A stretch of DNA of 64,000 bases from Desulfofundulus kuznetsovii DSM 6115 (GTDB lineage Bacteria > Bacillota > Desulfotomaculia > Desulfotomaculales > Desulfovirgulaceae): assembly GCF_000214705.1 (NCBI RefSeq), contig NC_015573.1, positions 2,549,001-2,613,000 on the forward strand, read 5' to 3'. The notes under the pieces were generated by a model. That model did not search any database. It saw only the letters and a list, made by a program, of their open reading frames with translations, and was not told the origin of the DNA. Shown piece after piece: positions 41,407 through 52,146 of the stretch (position 1 is the stretch's first letter; every line of letters starts with the position of its first letter). A program made the position numbers and the translations under genes.

Positions 41407-42504
41407 TTAATCTAAGTAATCTTTAAGCTTCTTGCTGCGGCTGGGATGCCGCAGCTTGCGCAGAGTTTTCGCCTCAATTTGCCGGATCCGTTCCCGGGTC
41501 ACCCCAAACTTCTGACCCACTTCCTCCAAAGTACGGGCGCGGCCGTCGTCCAGCCCAAAGCGCAGGCGCAGCACCTTTTGTTCCCGGTCGGTGAGGGTTT
41601 TCAGAACCTCCTCCAGTTGCTCCCGCAGGAGAGTATAAGAGGCCTCTTCCGCCGGCGCCCGGGCGTCCTGGTCCTCGATGAAATCCCCCAGGTGAGAATC
41701 TTCTTCCTCCCCAATAGGCGTTTCCAGGGAAACGGGTTCCTGGGCTATTTTCATGATCTCCCGCACCTTTTCCTCGGAAATGCCCATCTCCCTGGCGATT
41801 TCCTCCGGGGTTGGCTCCCGGCCCAGTTCCTGCAAAAGCTGGCGGGAAACCCGGATCAGCTTGTTGATGGTTTCCACCATGTGGACCGGTATCCGGATGG
41901 TCCTGGCCTGATCGGCGATGGCCCGGGTGATGGCCTGCCGGATCCACCACGTGGCATAAGTGCTGAACTTATATCCCTTGCGATAGTCAAACTTTTCTAC
42001 CGCCTTGATCAGTCCCAGGTTGCCTTCCTGGATCAGATCTAAAAAGAGCATACCCCGGCCTACGTAACGCTTGGCTATGCTCACCACTAAACGCAGGTTG
42101 GCTTCCGCCAAACGTCGTTTCGCTTCCTCATCTCCCTGCTCCATGCGTTTGGCCAATTCGATTTCTTCTTCCGGAGTCAACAGGGGAATGCGCCCGATCT
42201 CTTTCAAGTACATCCTTACGGGATCGTCTATGGCGACCCCCTCGGGAATGGAAAGATCCACATCCTCTTCTGCCGGCGGCTCCATAACGGCGTCATCTAT
42301 AGGTTCCAGGTCCGGGATTTCCGGCACCACTTCGATACCCATACCGGCTAATTTTTCATAGATATCGTCAATTTGTTCCGGCGTTAAATCAATACCCTGC
42401 AGGGTATCCATAATCTCACTGTAGGTGAGGACGCCCCTTTTTTTACCCTTTTCGATTAATTCCCTGACACATTCAAGTTTGCTCAATTCGTCCCCCAATT
42501 TGCT
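41407..42504 (-). CDS. sigA: Primary sigma factor SigA/RpoD
   Basis: About 365 residues. Region 1.2 [17 protein letters not shown], region 2 ([14 protein letters not shown], then [19 protein letters not shown] and the -10 recognition helix [14 protein letters not shown]), region 3 ([13 protein letters not shown]) and region 4 with [21 protein letters not shown] complete a housekeeping sigma factor. The start at ATG 42504 overlaps dnaG by 32 nt and is preferred over the frame opening at 42558. The dnaG-sigA order is the Bacillus-type macromolecular synthesis operon, without rpsU. Confidence 0.95.
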   Translation of the reverse strand, partial: SKLGDELSKLECVRELIEKGKKRGVLTYSEIMDTLQGIDLTPEQIDDIYEKLAGMGIEVVPEIPDLEPIDDAVMEPPAEEDVDLSIPEGVAIDDPVRMYLKEIGRIPLLTPEEEIELAKRMEQGDEEAKRRLAEANLRLVVSIAKRYVGRGMLFLDLIQEGNLGLIKAVEKFDYRKGYKFSTYATWWIRQAITRAIADQARTIRIPVHMVETINKLIRVSRQLLQELGREPTPEEIAREMGISEEKVREIMKIAQEPVSLETPIGEEEDSHLGDFIEDQDARAPAEEASYTLLREQLEEVLKTLTDREQKVLRLRFGLDDGRARTLEEVGQKFGVTRERIRQIEAKTLRKLRHPSRSKKLKDYLD

Positions 42505-44284
42505 CATTCCCCCTTTCCAACAAGGGTTTGCCGGTCTGTAACAGACTTTGCAGGTCACTTAAAATCCGGGCTACACGCCCTTGATCGCCAATCCTTTCGG
42601 CTTCAGCCAGTTCCTGTACCAGTCTTTCCCTTTTTTCCTGTATATTACTTCTTTGAATGGTACAGACAAGATCGGGAATTATTTTAACCGGGTCATCCCC
42701 GGGTATTTTTTCCATAAGCAATTGGCTTAATAAGTGTTGTTCTTCTTCATCCAATTCATGCATCCACGCGGCCGGGTCAACCCGAACCGCTTCCCCCTCA
42801 CGGCAGATAAACTGGTAAATCTGGCGTAAACCAGGGTCCCGGGGAAAGGATTCGCCCAGTTGCTGGCGAACCTCCCGCACATACCCGGGATAATGCAACA
42901 ACAGCTGGACAAGGAGCAATTCCGCCTTATTTCGGCCGCTTGCTATTATATTATGCTTATTTTTAGCAATTTTATCCGGATTTGGCCATTTTTTTCCCGA
43001 GTTTCTACTAAATCGCTGTAAAGCATCTCTCACCGCTTCCCAGCTCAAGCTTAAACGGGCAGCCACCCGCTTAATACCTTCTTCTCGCTCCACTTCTCCT
43101 GGCATGGCAGCCAGGTTTGGCAGAACCTGGGCCAACAGGGAAGCGGCATCACCACCTTTTTTCGCTGCCTGGCTTAGCTTGTAATCCAGCAGGGAGGCTG
43201 CCGTCTCGACCAACTGCCGCCACTTCTCCCCGCCATGCTGCCTGATATATTCATCCGGGTCTTTCCCCTCGGGAATGGTGACCACCCGCACGCGAAACCC
43301 AAGCTGTTGCAGAAGATCCAGCCCCCGGATAGTGGCAGCAACGCCTGCCGTATCAGCGTCATAAGCAATAACCACATCTTTAGTGTAACGGGACAAAAGA
43401 TGGCCCTGCTCTGCAGTGAGGCTGGTCCCCAGGGAAGCCACCGCATTGTGAATGCCGTGCTGGTGAGCGGTAATCACATCCATATAGCCTTCCATAATGA
43501 TGGCGTAACCTTGTTCCCGGATGGCTGCCCGGGCCAGATGCAGGCCGAAAAGCAGCTGCCCTTTATTAAATACTATGGTCTCCGGGGTATTCAGGTACTT
43601 GGGCTGGCTGTCATCCAGTACCCGGCCCCCGAAGCCCACCACCCGCCCCTGGGCATTGCAAATGGGAAAGATCAGGCGGTTTCTAAACCGGTCGTAAAGC
43701 TTTCCCCGCTCCCCCCTGATCAAAAGACCCAATTCCACCGCCCGGTGGGAAGGGCAGTTACGGGAGGCAAGAAACTGCAACAGGGTATCCCATCCGGGAG
43801 GAGCATAACCCAGTTGAAAAATCCCCTGGGTATGCCGGGACACTCCCCGCCTTTCCAGATAGCTGCGGGCTTCCTTCGCCTCCGGCCGGTGGGTGAGAAA
43901 GTGGTGATAAAAATCCCGTACCATGGCGTTAATTTCCCAGGCCTGCTCCTCCAGCCAGGCCCGCGACCCCTCCCGGGGCCCGCCAGGACGCGGTACTGTT
44001 ATGCCGGCCCGGTCCGCCAACCTGTATACCGCTTCCGGAAAGGTCAGGTTCTCTTGAAGCATTAAAAATTTAAAGACGTTGCCCCCAGTGCCACAGCCAA
44101 AACAGTAAAAGATCTGTTTGTCGGGGCTGACTGTAAAGGAGGGATCCCGCTCCTGGTGAAAGGGACAACTACCAACATAGTTTTTACCTTTCTTCTCCAG
44201 GCGAACATACTCACCGATTAGCTGCACAATATCGGTTGCCAGGCGGATAGATTCCACCACATCGGCAGGGATCAGGCCACCCAT
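42473..44284 (-). CDS. dnaG: DNA primase DnaG
   Basis: About 603 residues. CHC2 zinc finger ([11 protein letters not shown] and [13 protein letters not shown], about 40-65), catalytic core with the Toprim motif ([19 protein letters not shown] and [10 protein letters not shown]), and a C-terminal helicase-binding region. It makes RNA primers for replication. ATG 44284 behind AAGGGTGG is preferred over the GTG at 44293. It overlaps sigA at its 3' end. Confidence 0.95.
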   Translation of the reverse strand: MGGLIPADVVESIRLATDIVQLIGEYVRLEKKGKNYVGSCPFHQERDPSFTVSPDKQIFYCFGCGTGGNVFKFLMLQENLTFPEAVYRLADRAGITVPRPGGPREGSRAWLEEQAWEINAMVRDFYHHFLTHRPEAKEARSYLERRGVSRHTQGIFQLGYAPPGWDTLLQFLASRNCPSHRAVELGLLIRGERGKLYDRFRNRLIFPICNAQGRVVGFGGRVLDDSQPKYLNTPETIVFNKGQLLFGLHLARAAIREQGYAIIMEGYMDVITAHQHGIHNAVASLGTSLTAEQGHLLSRYTKDVVIAYDADTAGVAATIRGLDLLQQLGFRVRVVTIPEGKDPDEYIRQHGGEKWRQLVETAASLLDYKLSQAAKKGGDAASLLAQVLPNLAAMPGEVEREEGIKRVAARLSLSWEAVRDALQRFSRNSGKKWPNPDKIAKNKHNIIASGRNKAELLLVQLLLHYPGYVREVRQQLGESFPRDPGLRQIYQFICREGEAVRVDPAAWMHELDEEEQHLLSQLLMEKIPGDDPVKIIPDLVCTIQRSNIQEKRERLVQELAEAERIGDQGRVARILSDLQSLLQTGKPLLERGNEQIGGRIEQT

Positions 44285-44403
44285 GGGAACCACCCTTCCA
44301 CATCCAGCCCAGGGGCGTCACGTCCCTCTGTGAATGAGGTATTCGCTATCACTATAGATTTTCCTCCCCAGACCTTCGACAATTTTTCTATCCTTCCGTT
44401 AAC

Positions 44404-45417
44404 CTATCCCGGCGTGGGAAAGGCCCGGGGAATAAAGAGACGGGAAAATTGGGTAATGGCGAAATGGTCGGTCATGCCCGCAATGTAATCACAAACAACC
44501 CTTTCCACCCCCATCTCATCAACCCTCTTGAGTTGTTCCGGAGGCAGCGCTTCCGGATGCTTGGTGAAGTAAATATAAAGGTACTGGACCACGTTTTTTG
44601 CCTTGGATTCCTCTCTTTTCGCCTCTGAACCAATGTAAACGCGGGCAAAAAGGAAAGAGCGCAACTCATCTGTGGCCTGCTGGACTTCAGGGCTCATGGA
44701 GATCACCGGTCTTTCCCAGCTGTTGTTGATCAGGTCCAGCACCATGGTGTTAATACGTTCCCGGTGCGTGCGTCCCAGAACGTCCAGGCAGGGCTTGGGC
44801 AGATCCTCCAGGGTAAGAATGCCACCCCGGATGGCGTCGTCAATATCATGGTTAATATAGGCCACGCGGTCACAAATTTTTACCACCTGGCCTTCCAGGG
44901 TAAGCGGCCTTACCGGACCGGTGTGGTTTAAAATCCCGTCCCGGACTTCCCGGGTAAGGTTTAAACCCCTACCCCCTTCCAGTTCATCCACGATCCGCAA
45001 ACTCTGCTCGTTGTGACGAAACCCGGGAGGGAAAACCTCATTTAAAGCTTCTTCCCCGATATGACCAAAAGGGGTATGCCCCAGGTCATGGCCCAGGGCA
45101 ATGGCCTCGGTAAGGTCTTCATTCAGACGCAGTGCTTTGGCCACCGTCCGGGAAATTTGAGCCACTTCGAGGGTATGGGTAAGCCGGGTACGGTAGTGAT
45201 CCCCTTCGGGAATGATAAAAACCTGGGTTTTGCCCTTTAAACGACGAAAACTTTTGGAATGGATGATCCGGTCCCGGTCCCGTTGAAAAGCCGTACGCAC
45301 CTGACAGGGTTCCTCGGGGTACAGGCGACCGGCACTGGACGAACTGCAACAGGCGTAGGGAGATAACTGTTGTTCCTCCAACCTTTCCGTGCGTTCCCGA
45401 ATGTTCACCTTTATCAC
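44404..45417 (-). CDS. dgt: dGTPase-like HD-domain triphosphohydrolase
   Basis: A 337-residue protein. YRTRLTHTLEVAQISRTVA and IALGHDLGHTPFGHIGEEAL supply the HD metal ligands; SFRRLKGKTQVF near the N-terminus is typical of the dGTP triphosphohydrolase family in Firmicutes. It removes triphosphate from dNTPs and sits just upstream of dnaG, a placement common in clostridia. The start is GTG. Confidence 0.9.
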   Translation of the reverse strand: MIKVNIRERTERLEEQQLSPYACCSSSSAGRLYPEEPCQVRTAFQRDRDRIIHSKSFRRLKGKTQVFIIPEGDHYRTRLTHTLEVAQISRTVAKALRLNEDLTEAIALGHDLGHTPFGHIGEEALNEVFPPGFRHNEQSLRIVDELEGGRGLNLTREVRDGILNHTGPVRPLTLEGQVVKICDRVAYINHDIDDAIRGGILTLEDLPKPCLDVLGRTHRERINTMVLDLINNSWERPVISMSPEVQQATDELRSFLFARVYIGSEAKREESKAKNVVQYLYIYFTKHPEALPPEQLKRVDEMGVERVVCDYIAGMTDHFAITQFSRLFIPRAFPTPG

Positions 45418-45425
45418 CCCGATGA

Positions 45426-45461
45426 AAAACCCCCGGAGCCACGGGCAAAACCGGGGGCATG
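45426..45461 (-). terminator. Terminator after the flavoprotein gene
   Basis: On the minus strand CCCCCGG and CCGGGGG pair across a 14-nt loop, followed by TTTTTC. Confidence 0.7.
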
Positions 45462-45467
45462 AAGTTT

Positions 45468-46091
45468 CTACCCGCCTGTTACCCGGGACCTATCACGCAG
45501 ACCCCGGGTAGCCAGGGCTACTTCCACCACCCGCCGGGCCAGTATTCGCGCCCGCTGCAATCCCAGAGCATCCTCGCTGGCGGGTTCCTGGGCACAGGCC
45601 CCTTGATGCCCCGCATCATCCCCCAGGTATCCGTCCCCCACCACGGTCATTCCCTGGCAAAGCATCATGTCGTGCATGGCCCGCAAGGCGGTTTCCTGAC
45701 CGCCAAAACGGGCACCGCCTACGGTTAACGCCCCCCCGACAACATTTAAAAGAGCTTTCTCCCGGCGCAAAAGACGGGTACGGTCCCAAAAGGCCTTCAG
45801 GTGGGAGGATACGGTACTGAAATATACGGGACTGCCCATAATGATGCCATCGGCCTGGCGCATTAAATTAAATACGTCCTCCAAACGGGTTCCGGAAAAG
45901 CACTTCCCCGCACAGGGATCGGAGCAGACGGTACAATAGGGGACCTTTAATTCCGCCAGAACCTCGGACACCTGGCAAAAGACGAATTTTGCACCCGCCG
46001 CTTCCACTACCTCCCTGGTGGCCAGCAACATCCGGGCGGTACTGCCCGCCCGGCGAGGACTACCGTTAATAGCTAAAACCAGCATCTTCAT
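45468..46091 (-). CDS. Iron-sulfur flavoprotein of the NADPH-dependent FMN reductase family
   Basis: A 207-residue flavodoxin-fold protein. MLVLAINGSPRRAGSTARML is the FMN phosphate loop, and the compact CTVCSDPCAGKCF near residue 53 could hold a [4Fe-4S] cluster as in archaeal and clostridial Isf proteins. IIMGSPVYFSTVSSHLKAFWDR is the second FMN-binding block. It transfers electrons in anaerobic redox stress or detoxification; the partner is unknown. Confidence 0.85.
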   Translation of the reverse strand: MKMLVLAINGSPRRAGSTARMLLATREVVEAAGAKFVFCQVSEVLAELKVPYCTVCSDPCAGKCFSGTRLEDVFNLMRQADGIIMGSPVYFSTVSSHLKAFWDRTRLLRREKALLNVVGGALTVGGARFGGQETALRAMHDMMLCQGMTVVGDGYLGDDAGHQGACAQEPASEDALGLQRARILARRVVEVALATRGLRDRSRVTGG

Positions 46092-46194
46092 ACCCTCTCT
46101 TCAAGAACTTAAACTAAATTATTATACCTGAAAAAACAAATTTCCTTCCTTGAGATTTTTTAAAAAATATGCCTTGCCAAACAAATTTAGACCT

Positions 46195-46776
46195 TTAACG
46201 GGCTTCCAGGCGAATTTGAGCCATCAAGGTATATATAGGACCGCCGCGGGTAAGCTCGCTCTGCATCAAATCCACCGAAGAAACCTGAACCGTTCCAAGG
46301 TGAGTGCAGGCATCGCCAAGCTCACGCACCCGCACCATCAATTCCGGCACCCCCCGGGGAGAACGCAACCTGGCCAGCGTTAAGTGGGGAGAAAAGGGTC
46401 GACCCGGCAAAGGTATCCCGAAAGGCACCATGGCCTCGCCCACCAACCGGTGGATTTCCCGCAACTCGTCCCCTCCGCCGGTGACACCGGTCCAGAGAAC
46501 CCGGGGACGCCGGGGATCCGGGAACACGCCCAAACCACCCAACTGCACGGAAAAAGTCTTTTGGGTAAGCAACACCCTCTGGGCCGCAGAAATAAGGGCA
46601 TTGATCAGGGCAATCTCCACTTCACCCAGAAAGTGGATAGTTAAATGCAGGTTTTCCCTTTCCACCCACTTGGCATCAGCCCCGGTTCCTTGCAACTGCC
46701 TTTGGATCTCCCAAAGCCGCTCTTTAATTGTGTCGGGAAGGTTTACAGCCCAGAAAAGCCGCATGGTTTTACCCAT
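46195..46776 (-). CDS. thpR: RNA 2',3'-cyclic phosphodiesterase
   Basis: A 193-residue protein of the 2H phosphoesterase (LigT/ThpR) family. The two HxTx motifs are HLTIHFLG (about 47-54) and HLTLARL (about 128-134). MRLFWAVNLPDTIKERLWE is the usual N-terminus. It opens 2',3'-cyclic phosphates on RNA ends. It overlaps the HD-GYP gene by 8 nt and so is translated with it. Confidence 0.9.
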   Translation of the reverse strand: MGKTMRLFWAVNLPDTIKERLWEIQRQLQGTGADAKWVERENLHLTIHFLGEVEIALINALISAAQRVLLTQKTFSVQLGGLGVFPDPRRPRVLWTGVTGGGDELREIHRLVGEAMVPFGIPLPGRPFSPHLTLARLRSPRGVPELMVRVRELGDACTHLGTVQVSSVDLMQSELTRGGPIYTLMAQIRLEAR

Positions 46777-47782
46777 TCCCTCCCTCCTCTTCCCCGCCCT
46801 TATACTCGCCCAAAATACGCATAAAAGCCTCGACTACCCGGGGGTCAAATTGGCCCCCGGCGTTGCGCTTTAATTCGTTGATGGCCACCGGCACCGGCAA
46901 TGCCTTGCGATAGCTGCGATCCGAGGTCATGGCATCAAAGGCGTCAGCTACGGCCAGAATCCGGCTGAGCAGGGGAATTTCTTCACCCCGCAACCCCTGC
47001 GGGTAACCCCGGCCATCATAGCGTTCATGGTGGGCCAGCACTACCGGAACCACATCTTCCAACCAGCTGATATGGGATAAAATAGTGGCCCCCTTTTCCG
47101 GATGGGAGGTAATCTGCTTAAATTCATCCGTTGTCAGGGACCCCGGCTTGTTGAGAATATTTTCCGGCACGCCGATTTTACCTACGTCATGCACGATACC
47201 GCATATGTAAGCCAGATCAACCTCTTTTTCATCAAGCCCAAGGGCCTCCGCAGTCAGACGGGCATATTCAGCCACCTTTTCACTGTGCCCCATGGTGTAT
47301 TGATCCCGGGCCCCAATGGCTTCGGCAAAAGCATAGATGGTTTCAAACTGTTCGGAGACGGTGGTCAGGCGGTTCATTACCGTTTCCTTTAACAGCCTCC
47401 GGTCCCGGAGGAAATTGTGGTAGACGGCGCAGACCCCCGCCACCCCTCCATCCCGGTCCCGCAGGATAGAAGTATCCACCAGGAAAACTTTCGGCAGAAC
47501 ATGCAGCGTGGTTTTTATTTCTTCTACACGCAAAGAAAACTCGCAGCCCGTTTCCAGCGTCTCAATTAAAGCGCTGGAATACCTCCCCTTGCGGTCAAAT
47601 TTTTTCCCCTGGTAAAGGGTTTCAATCAAGGAACGGGAAATAACCTCTTCTTTTTTAACTCCCAGTTCCCTCTCGGAAGCGCTGTTGAGATAAATCAGGA
47701 CTCCCCCGGTGTCAACAACCAGCACCGGACAGGGCAAAGCTTCCAAAACTAGCTGGTCTAGCGATGCGGTTTCACCATCCAT
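46769..47782 (-). CDS. PAS-HD-GYP domain protein, predicted cyclic-di-GMP phosphodiesterase
   Basis: About 337 residues. An N-terminal PAS domain (residues 8-120; LPCPVLVVDTGGVLIYLNSA) is followed by an HD-GYP domain: MGHSEKVAEYARL, CGIVHDVGKIGVPENIL, LAHHERYDGRGYPQGLRG and ADAFDAMTSDRSYR. HD-GYP enzymes hydrolyse c-di-GMP. ATG 47782 behind AAAGGGGA is the likely start; the frame opens at 47911 inside the terminator region of ppdK. It is soluble, so it senses an internal signal. Confidence 0.9.
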   Translation of the reverse strand: MDGETASLDQLVLEALPCPVLVVDTGGVLIYLNSASERELGVKKEEVISRSLIETLYQGKKFDRKGRYSSALIETLETGCEFSLRVEEIKTTLHVLPKVFLVDTSILRDRDGGVAGVCAVYHNFLRDRRLLKETVMNRLTTVSEQFETIYAFAEAIGARDQYTMGHSEKVAEYARLTAEALGLDEKEVDLAYICGIVHDVGKIGVPENILNKPGSLTTDEFKQITSHPEKGATILSHISWLEDVVPVVLAHHERYDGRGYPQGLRGEEIPLLSRILAVADAFDAMTSDRSYRKALPVPVAINELKRNAGGQFDPRVVEAFMRILGEYKGGEEEGGNG

Positions 47783-47860
47783 ATCAGGTCCCCTTTCCCT
47801 TAAACGGTAACTGCTATAATCTTTCTCTTTTTGTCGTCTTTTTCCTGTAACCAACCCCCT

Positions 47861-47888
47861 AAAATTATTAACCCTCCCAAAGGGAGGG
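47861..47888 (-). terminator. Terminator after ppdK
   Basis: On the minus strand CCCTCCC-TTT-GGGAGGG, then TTAATAATTTT. The loop is short and the T-run broken, so it may be leaky. Confidence 0.55.
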
Positions 47889-47916
47889 CGCAATGGGGTT
47901 TTACTGAACATTTACT

Positions 47917-50559
47917 TTAACCGTTCTTTACCCTGGCCTGGGCTGCGGCCAGGCGGGCAATGGGGACCCGGAAGGGGGAACAGCTGACATAGTTCAACCC
48001 GATGCGGTGGCAAAACTCAATGGAACTGGGCTCGCCGCCGTGCTCGCCGCAAATACCGATGATCAAATCGGGTTTGGTCTGGCGGCCCAAAGCCACGCAC
48101 ATTTTCATCAATTTGCCCACGCCGGCCTGGTCCAGAACGATGAAGGGGTTTTCCGGCAGGATTTTCTTCTCCACATACTCGTGCAGGAATTTGCCCTCGG
48201 CATCATCCCGGGAAAAACCAAAGGTGGTTTGGGTCAGGTCATTGGTACCAAAGGAGAAGAAATCGGCTTCCCGGGCAATTTCATCAGCCAGCAGGGCCGC
48301 GCGGGGTATTTCTATCATCGTCCCCACACTATACTCAAATTCCACACCTGTTTCCTTCATTACCTGTTCAGCTACTTCGTCAACCAGCTGGCGCAGCAAA
48401 GCCAGCTCCCTGACCTCGCCAACCAGGGGAATTTCCACTTCCGGAAACACCTTTACGCCCTCTTTTACCAGCTGGGCCGTAGCCTGGAAAATGGCCCTGG
48501 CCTGCATGGCATAAACTTCCGGGAAGGTTATGCCCAAACGGCAGCCCCGGTGACCCAGCATGGGGTTGAATTCCGCCAGCACCCTTACCTTTTTCAGCAA
48601 CTCCTCTTTCTTCCGCAGTTCTTCTTCATCGCCACCGGTGAGGCGCAGGCGGGTAATTTCCACGGCCAGTTCTTCCGCGTTGGGCAAAAATTCATGCAAG
48701 GGGGGATCCAGCAGGCGGATGGTAACCGGCAAACCCTCCATGGCCTTCAAAATCCCGTAGAAATCCCCCTGCTGCATGGGCAAAAGCTTATCCAGGGCGA
48801 CCTGCCGCTCCTGGGTGGTGGTGGCCAGGATCATCTCCTGCACTATGGGCAGACGGTCCGGGGCCATGAACATGTGTTCCGTGCGGGTCAGACCGATACC
48901 CTCGGCCCCAAAGGCCCGGGCTTTAGCCGCATCTTCCGGGGTGTCGGCATTGGCCCTTACGCCCAGGGTGCGGATCTCATCGGCCCACTGCAGCAGCTCA
49001 AGAAATTCAGGGGATAGCTCGGGATCGATCAGCGGCACCTCCCCGAGAATTACCTGGCCGGTAGATCCGTCAATGGAAATGACATCTCCTTTTTTGACCA
49101 CCAGGTCATTGACGCGAAACTCGCCGGCCTCGTAATCAATGCGTATGGCCTCACAGCCGCAAACGCAGGGCTTGCCCATACCGCGGGCCACTACTGCCGC
49201 ATGGCTGGTCATTCCACCCCGGGAGGTGAGCACCCCCTGAGCGGCAACGATGCCGTGGATGTCGTCAGGGGTGGTTTCCGTACGGACCAGGATGATTTTT
49301 TCACCCTCATTGCCCAGCATTTCAGCCTCATCGGCGTCAAATACAACCTTGCCGCTGGCCGCACCAGGGGAAGCAGGCAGACCTTTGGCAATAACTTTTA
49401 CGCTGCCCCGGGGATCGATACGGCGGTGCAGCAGCTGATCCAGCTGGGCGGGTTCAACGCGCATGACGGCCTCTTCTTTGCTGATCAATCCCTCATGGAC
49501 CATATCCACGGCAATTTTTACGGCCGCCTGGGCGGTGCGCTTACCGGTGCGGGTCTGCAGAATGTAAAGTTTGCCCCGTTCAATGGTAAACTCAATGTCC
49601 TGCATGTTCCGGTAATGTTTTTCCAGGCGCTCGCATATGGAGGCAAACTGCTGGTAAACATCGGGCATTTCTTCCTTTAAATCGGAAATTGGCCGCGGTG
49701 TCCGGATGCCCGCCACCACGTCTTCGCCCTGGGCATTAATCAAGTATTCCCCGTAAAGCTCCCGGGCACCGGTGGCCGGATCCCGGGTAAAGGCTACCCC
49801 GGTACCGCAATCATCCCCCAGGTTGCCAAAGACCATCACCTGGATGTTAACGGCAGTACCCAGGTCATCGGGAATTTTGTTGATCCTGCGGTAGACAATA
49901 GCCCGATCGTTGTTCCAGGAGTTAAATACGGCATAAATGGCCATGAAAAGCTGCTCCATGGGGTCCTGGGGGAAGGGTCGACCGGTCTCCCGTTCGATTA
50001 AGGCCCTGTACTCCGCGACCACCTGTTCCAGATCTTCGGCCGGCAATTCCTGGTCCAGGGTCACCCCCCGGCGCTCCTTGTATCTTTCCAGGATCCGTTC
50101 GAACTTGGTATGTTCAATGCCCAGAACCACATCACCAAACATATTCAGGAAACGGCGGTAGCAGTCAAAGGCAAAGCGGCGGTCGGCGGCCCGGCCCAGG
50201 CCTTCCGCCGTTTCATCGTTTAACCCCAGGTTGAGCACTGTATCCATCATCCCGGGCATGGATACTGGAGCACCGGAGCGCACGCTCACCAGCAAGGGAT
50301 TGGCGGGGTCGCCAAACCGCTTGCCCGTTTTTTCCTCCAGCACACGCATCTTTTCCCGCACCTGTTCCTCCATCCCGGGAGGAAACCGCCGGTCATTAAC
50401 GTAAAACTCCTTACAGGCCTCCGTGGTAATAATCATGCCGGGCGGGACAGGCAGGCCTATGTTGGTCATCTCCGCCAGATTTGCCCCTTTGCCGCCGAGC
50501 AGATTTTTCATGTCCGCGCGGCCCTCTTCAAACAGGTAGACATACTTTTTACTTGACAT
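47917..50559 (-). CDS. ppdK: Pyruvate, phosphate dikinase
   Basis: An 880-residue enzyme of the PEP-utilising family. The N-terminal ATP-grasp domain begins [22 protein letters not shown], the central swivelling domain carries the phosphohistidine in [19 protein letters not shown], and the C-terminal PEP-binding barrel includes [11 protein letters not shown] and [17 protein letters not shown]. It interconverts pyruvate and PEP using ATP and phosphate, useful for gluconeogenesis from acetyl units or PPi-linked glycolysis. The regulatory kinase/phosphorylase gene lies directly upstream and overlaps by 11 nt. Confidence 0.96.
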   Translation of the reverse strand: MSSKKYVYLFEEGRADMKNLLGGKGANLAEMTNIGLPVPPGMIITTEACKEFYVNDRRFPPGMEEQVREKMRVLEEKTGKRFGDPANPLLVSVRSGAPVSMPGMMDTVLNLGLNDETAEGLGRAADRRFAFDCYRRFLNMFGDVVLGIEHTKFERILERYKERRGVTLDQELPAEDLEQVVAEYRALIERETGRPFPQDPMEQLFMAIYAVFNSWNNDRAIVYRRINKIPDDLGTAVNIQVMVFGNLGDDCGTGVAFTRDPATGARELYGEYLINAQGEDVVAGIRTPRPISDLKEEMPDVYQQFASICERLEKHYRNMQDIEFTIERGKLYILQTRTGKRTAQAAVKIAVDMVHEGLISKEEAVMRVEPAQLDQLLHRRIDPRGSVKVIAKGLPASPGAASGKVVFDADEAEMLGNEGEKIILVRTETTPDDIHGIVAAQGVLTSRGGMTSHAAVVARGMGKPCVCGCEAIRIDYEAGEFRVNDLVVKKGDVISIDGSTGQVILGEVPLIDPELSPEFLELLQWADEIRTLGVRANADTPEDAAKARAFGAEGIGLTRTEHMFMAPDRLPIVQEMILATTTQERQVALDKLLPMQQGDFYGILKAMEGLPVTIRLLDPPLHEFLPNAEELAVEITRLRLTGGDEEELRKKEELLKKVRVLAEFNPMLGHRGCRLGITFPEVYAMQARAIFQATAQLVKEGVKVFPEVEIPLVGEVRELALLRQLVDEVAEQVMKETGVEFEYSVGTMIEIPRAALLADEIAREADFFSFGTNDLTQTTFGFSRDDAEGKFLHEYVEKKILPENPFIVLDQAGVGKLMKMCVALGRQTKPDLIIGICGEHGGEPSSIEFCHRIGLNYVSCSPFRVPIARLAAAQARVKNG

Positions 50560-51382
50560 GCCTTTCCCCCCTGTAATAAATTTCCAGCACGCGGCTGGCC
50601 GTTTCCTCTACTGCTTTGTTGGTAACGTCAATGACCGAACATTTTACCCGGCGCATGATTTCTTCCGCGTACTCCAGTTCCTGCAGTATGCGTTCCATGC
50701 TGGCGTAATTTGCCTTGGAAGCAAGCCCCAGAGCTTTCAGACGTTCCCGACGGATTTCATTTAGCTGCTGGGGTTGGATGGTTAAACCGATTACCCGGTG
50801 AGGCGGCAATTTAAAGATTTCTTCCGGTGGCGCCACCTCCGGCACCAGGGGAACATTGGCCGCCTTTATGGCCTTGTGGGCCAGGTACATGCACAAGGGA
50901 GTTTTAGAAGTCCGGCTGACGCCAATCACCACCACGTCCGCCCGCAGAATTCCCCGGGGATCTTTGCCGTCATCGTACTTTACGGCAAATTCCACTGCCT
51001 CCACTTTACGGAAATAATCATCGTCGATACGGCGGACCAGGCCGGGTTCTAATTTCGGTCTTAGACCCCCTACCCGGGTCAAGGCATCCAGCATGGGGGT
51101 CAGTATGTCCACAGTAGGTATGTTGTACTTGCGCGCTTCCCTTTCCAAAGCTTCCCGCAACTCCGGAACAACCAGGGTATAAGCTATGACACTGGGCCTG
51201 GTACTGGCTTCCTGTACAATTTCGACAATTTCTTCCACATCATGCACAAAGGGTACCCGGTGGATATCCCCCACACCGGAGTTGAACTGGCTGGCCGCCG
51301 CCCGGGCCACCAACTCCGCCGTTTCACCAATGGAATCGGAGATGATGTAAATCACCGGGTGTGTATTACTGGTCGTGGTAAT
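50549..51382 (-). CDS. PPDK regulatory protein (kinase/pyrophosphorylase, DUF299)
   Basis: About 278 residues. [19 protein letters not shown] is the N-terminal signature and [19 protein letters not shown] holds the P-loop of the family, which inactivates and reactivates PPDK by threonine phosphorylation. It overlaps ppdK. The start is uncertain: GGGGGAGG is followed after 5 nt by ATT (51382), with no ATG nearby; GTG 51355 lacks a ribosome site and TTG 51421 lies within ccpN. The ccpN-PSRP pair also occurs in Bacillus (ccpN-yqfL). Confidence 0.9.
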   Translation of the reverse strand: MTTTSNTHPVIYIISDSIGETAELVARAAASQFNSGVGDIHRVPFVHDVEEIVEIVQEASTRPSVIAYTLVVPELREALEREARKYNIPTVDILTPMLDALTRVGGLRPKLEPGLVRRIDDDYFRKVEAVEFAVKYDDGKDPRGILRADVVVIGVSRTSKTPLCMYLAHKAIKAANVPLVPEVAPPEEIFKLPPHRVIGLTIQPQQLNEIRRERLKALGLASKANYASMERILQELEYAEEIMRRVKCSVIDVTNKAVEETASRVLEIYYRGERHVK

Positions 51383-51395
51383 GGTTACCTCCCCC

Positions 51396-52040
51396 TTAGT
51401 TTCCTTCTCCCAGCTCAACAAAGAGGCGAGTAATATTAGTCTTGCTCAGGCGACCGATAACTTCCAGGTCCTTGTTTTTGTCGCCCCCCTCAACCGGACG
51501 TACCACGGGCAGGGCATCCACTTCGTGGGTAATTAGTTTCTTGGCTGCCAACCAGACCGAATCATCAGGGCCTACGGTAATAACGTTGGGCATGCGGGTC
51601 ATCACCACACCCACGGGTAATTTATGGATATCCTGCCCCCCCAGGGTGATCTTCAACAGATCCTTCCGCGAGATAACCCCCTCCAAAATCCCTCCCTCCC
51701 GGACCACAATCAGTGTCCCCACGTCCTCAATGAACATGGTGACCACCGCATCGTATACCGAACAATGCTCCGAAACAACCACAGGTACGGACTTCACTTC
51801 TCCCACCTTGATGCGGTGAAGCTTTTCGGCAATCACCTTGTTCGGGGTCTTGCCGCTGTAATAGTAGCCCACCCGGGGGCGGGCCTCCAGAAGCCCGGCC
51901 ATGGTCAAAATAGCCATGTCGGGACGCAAAGTGGCCCGGGTGAGGGAGAGGCGCTCGGCAATCTGCTCACCGGTAATGGGACCTTCCTTTTTGACAATCT
52001 CCAGAATGGCTTCCTGTCGTTTGGAAAGTTCCAATTTCAT
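51396..52040 (-). CDS. ccpN: CcpN-like regulator with HTH and two CBS domains
   Basis: A 214-residue protein. The N-terminal winged helix ([22 protein letters not shown], in part, then [17 protein letters not shown]) is followed by paired CBS domains (about 75-205; [21 protein letters not shown]). In Bacillus, CcpN represses gluconeogenic genes and senses ATP/ADP, and sits with the PPDK regulatory protein gene as here. It has its own promoter (52063-52090). Confidence 0.9.
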   Translation of the reverse strand: MKLELSKRQEAILEIVKKEGPITGEQIAERLSLTRATLRPDMAILTMAGLLEARPRVGYYYSGKTPNKVIAEKLHRIKVGEVKSVPVVVSEHCSVYDAVVTMFIEDVGTLIVVREGGILEGVISRKDLLKITLGGQDIHKLPVGVVMTRMPNVITVGPDDSVWLAAKKLITHEVDALPVVRPVEGGDKNKDLEVIGRLSKTNITRLFVELGEGN

Positions 52041-52062
52041 CGCCCCTTAAAAGAGCAATTAT

Positions 52063-52090
52063 GTTATACTAATCGGCCCACTGAAAGCAA
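52063..52090 (-). promoter_or_regulatory. Candidate ccpN promoter
   Basis: On the minus strand TTGCTT (52090-52085), 16 bp, TATAAC (52068-52063). A 16-bp AT palindrome TATATAATATTATATA lies just upstream (52094-52109) and could be an operator or UP element. Confidence 0.5.
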
Positions 52091-52146
52091 TGTTATATAA
52101 TATTATATATTCGTCTTAGATTTTCCTCCTGCATCAAACTCAAAAT

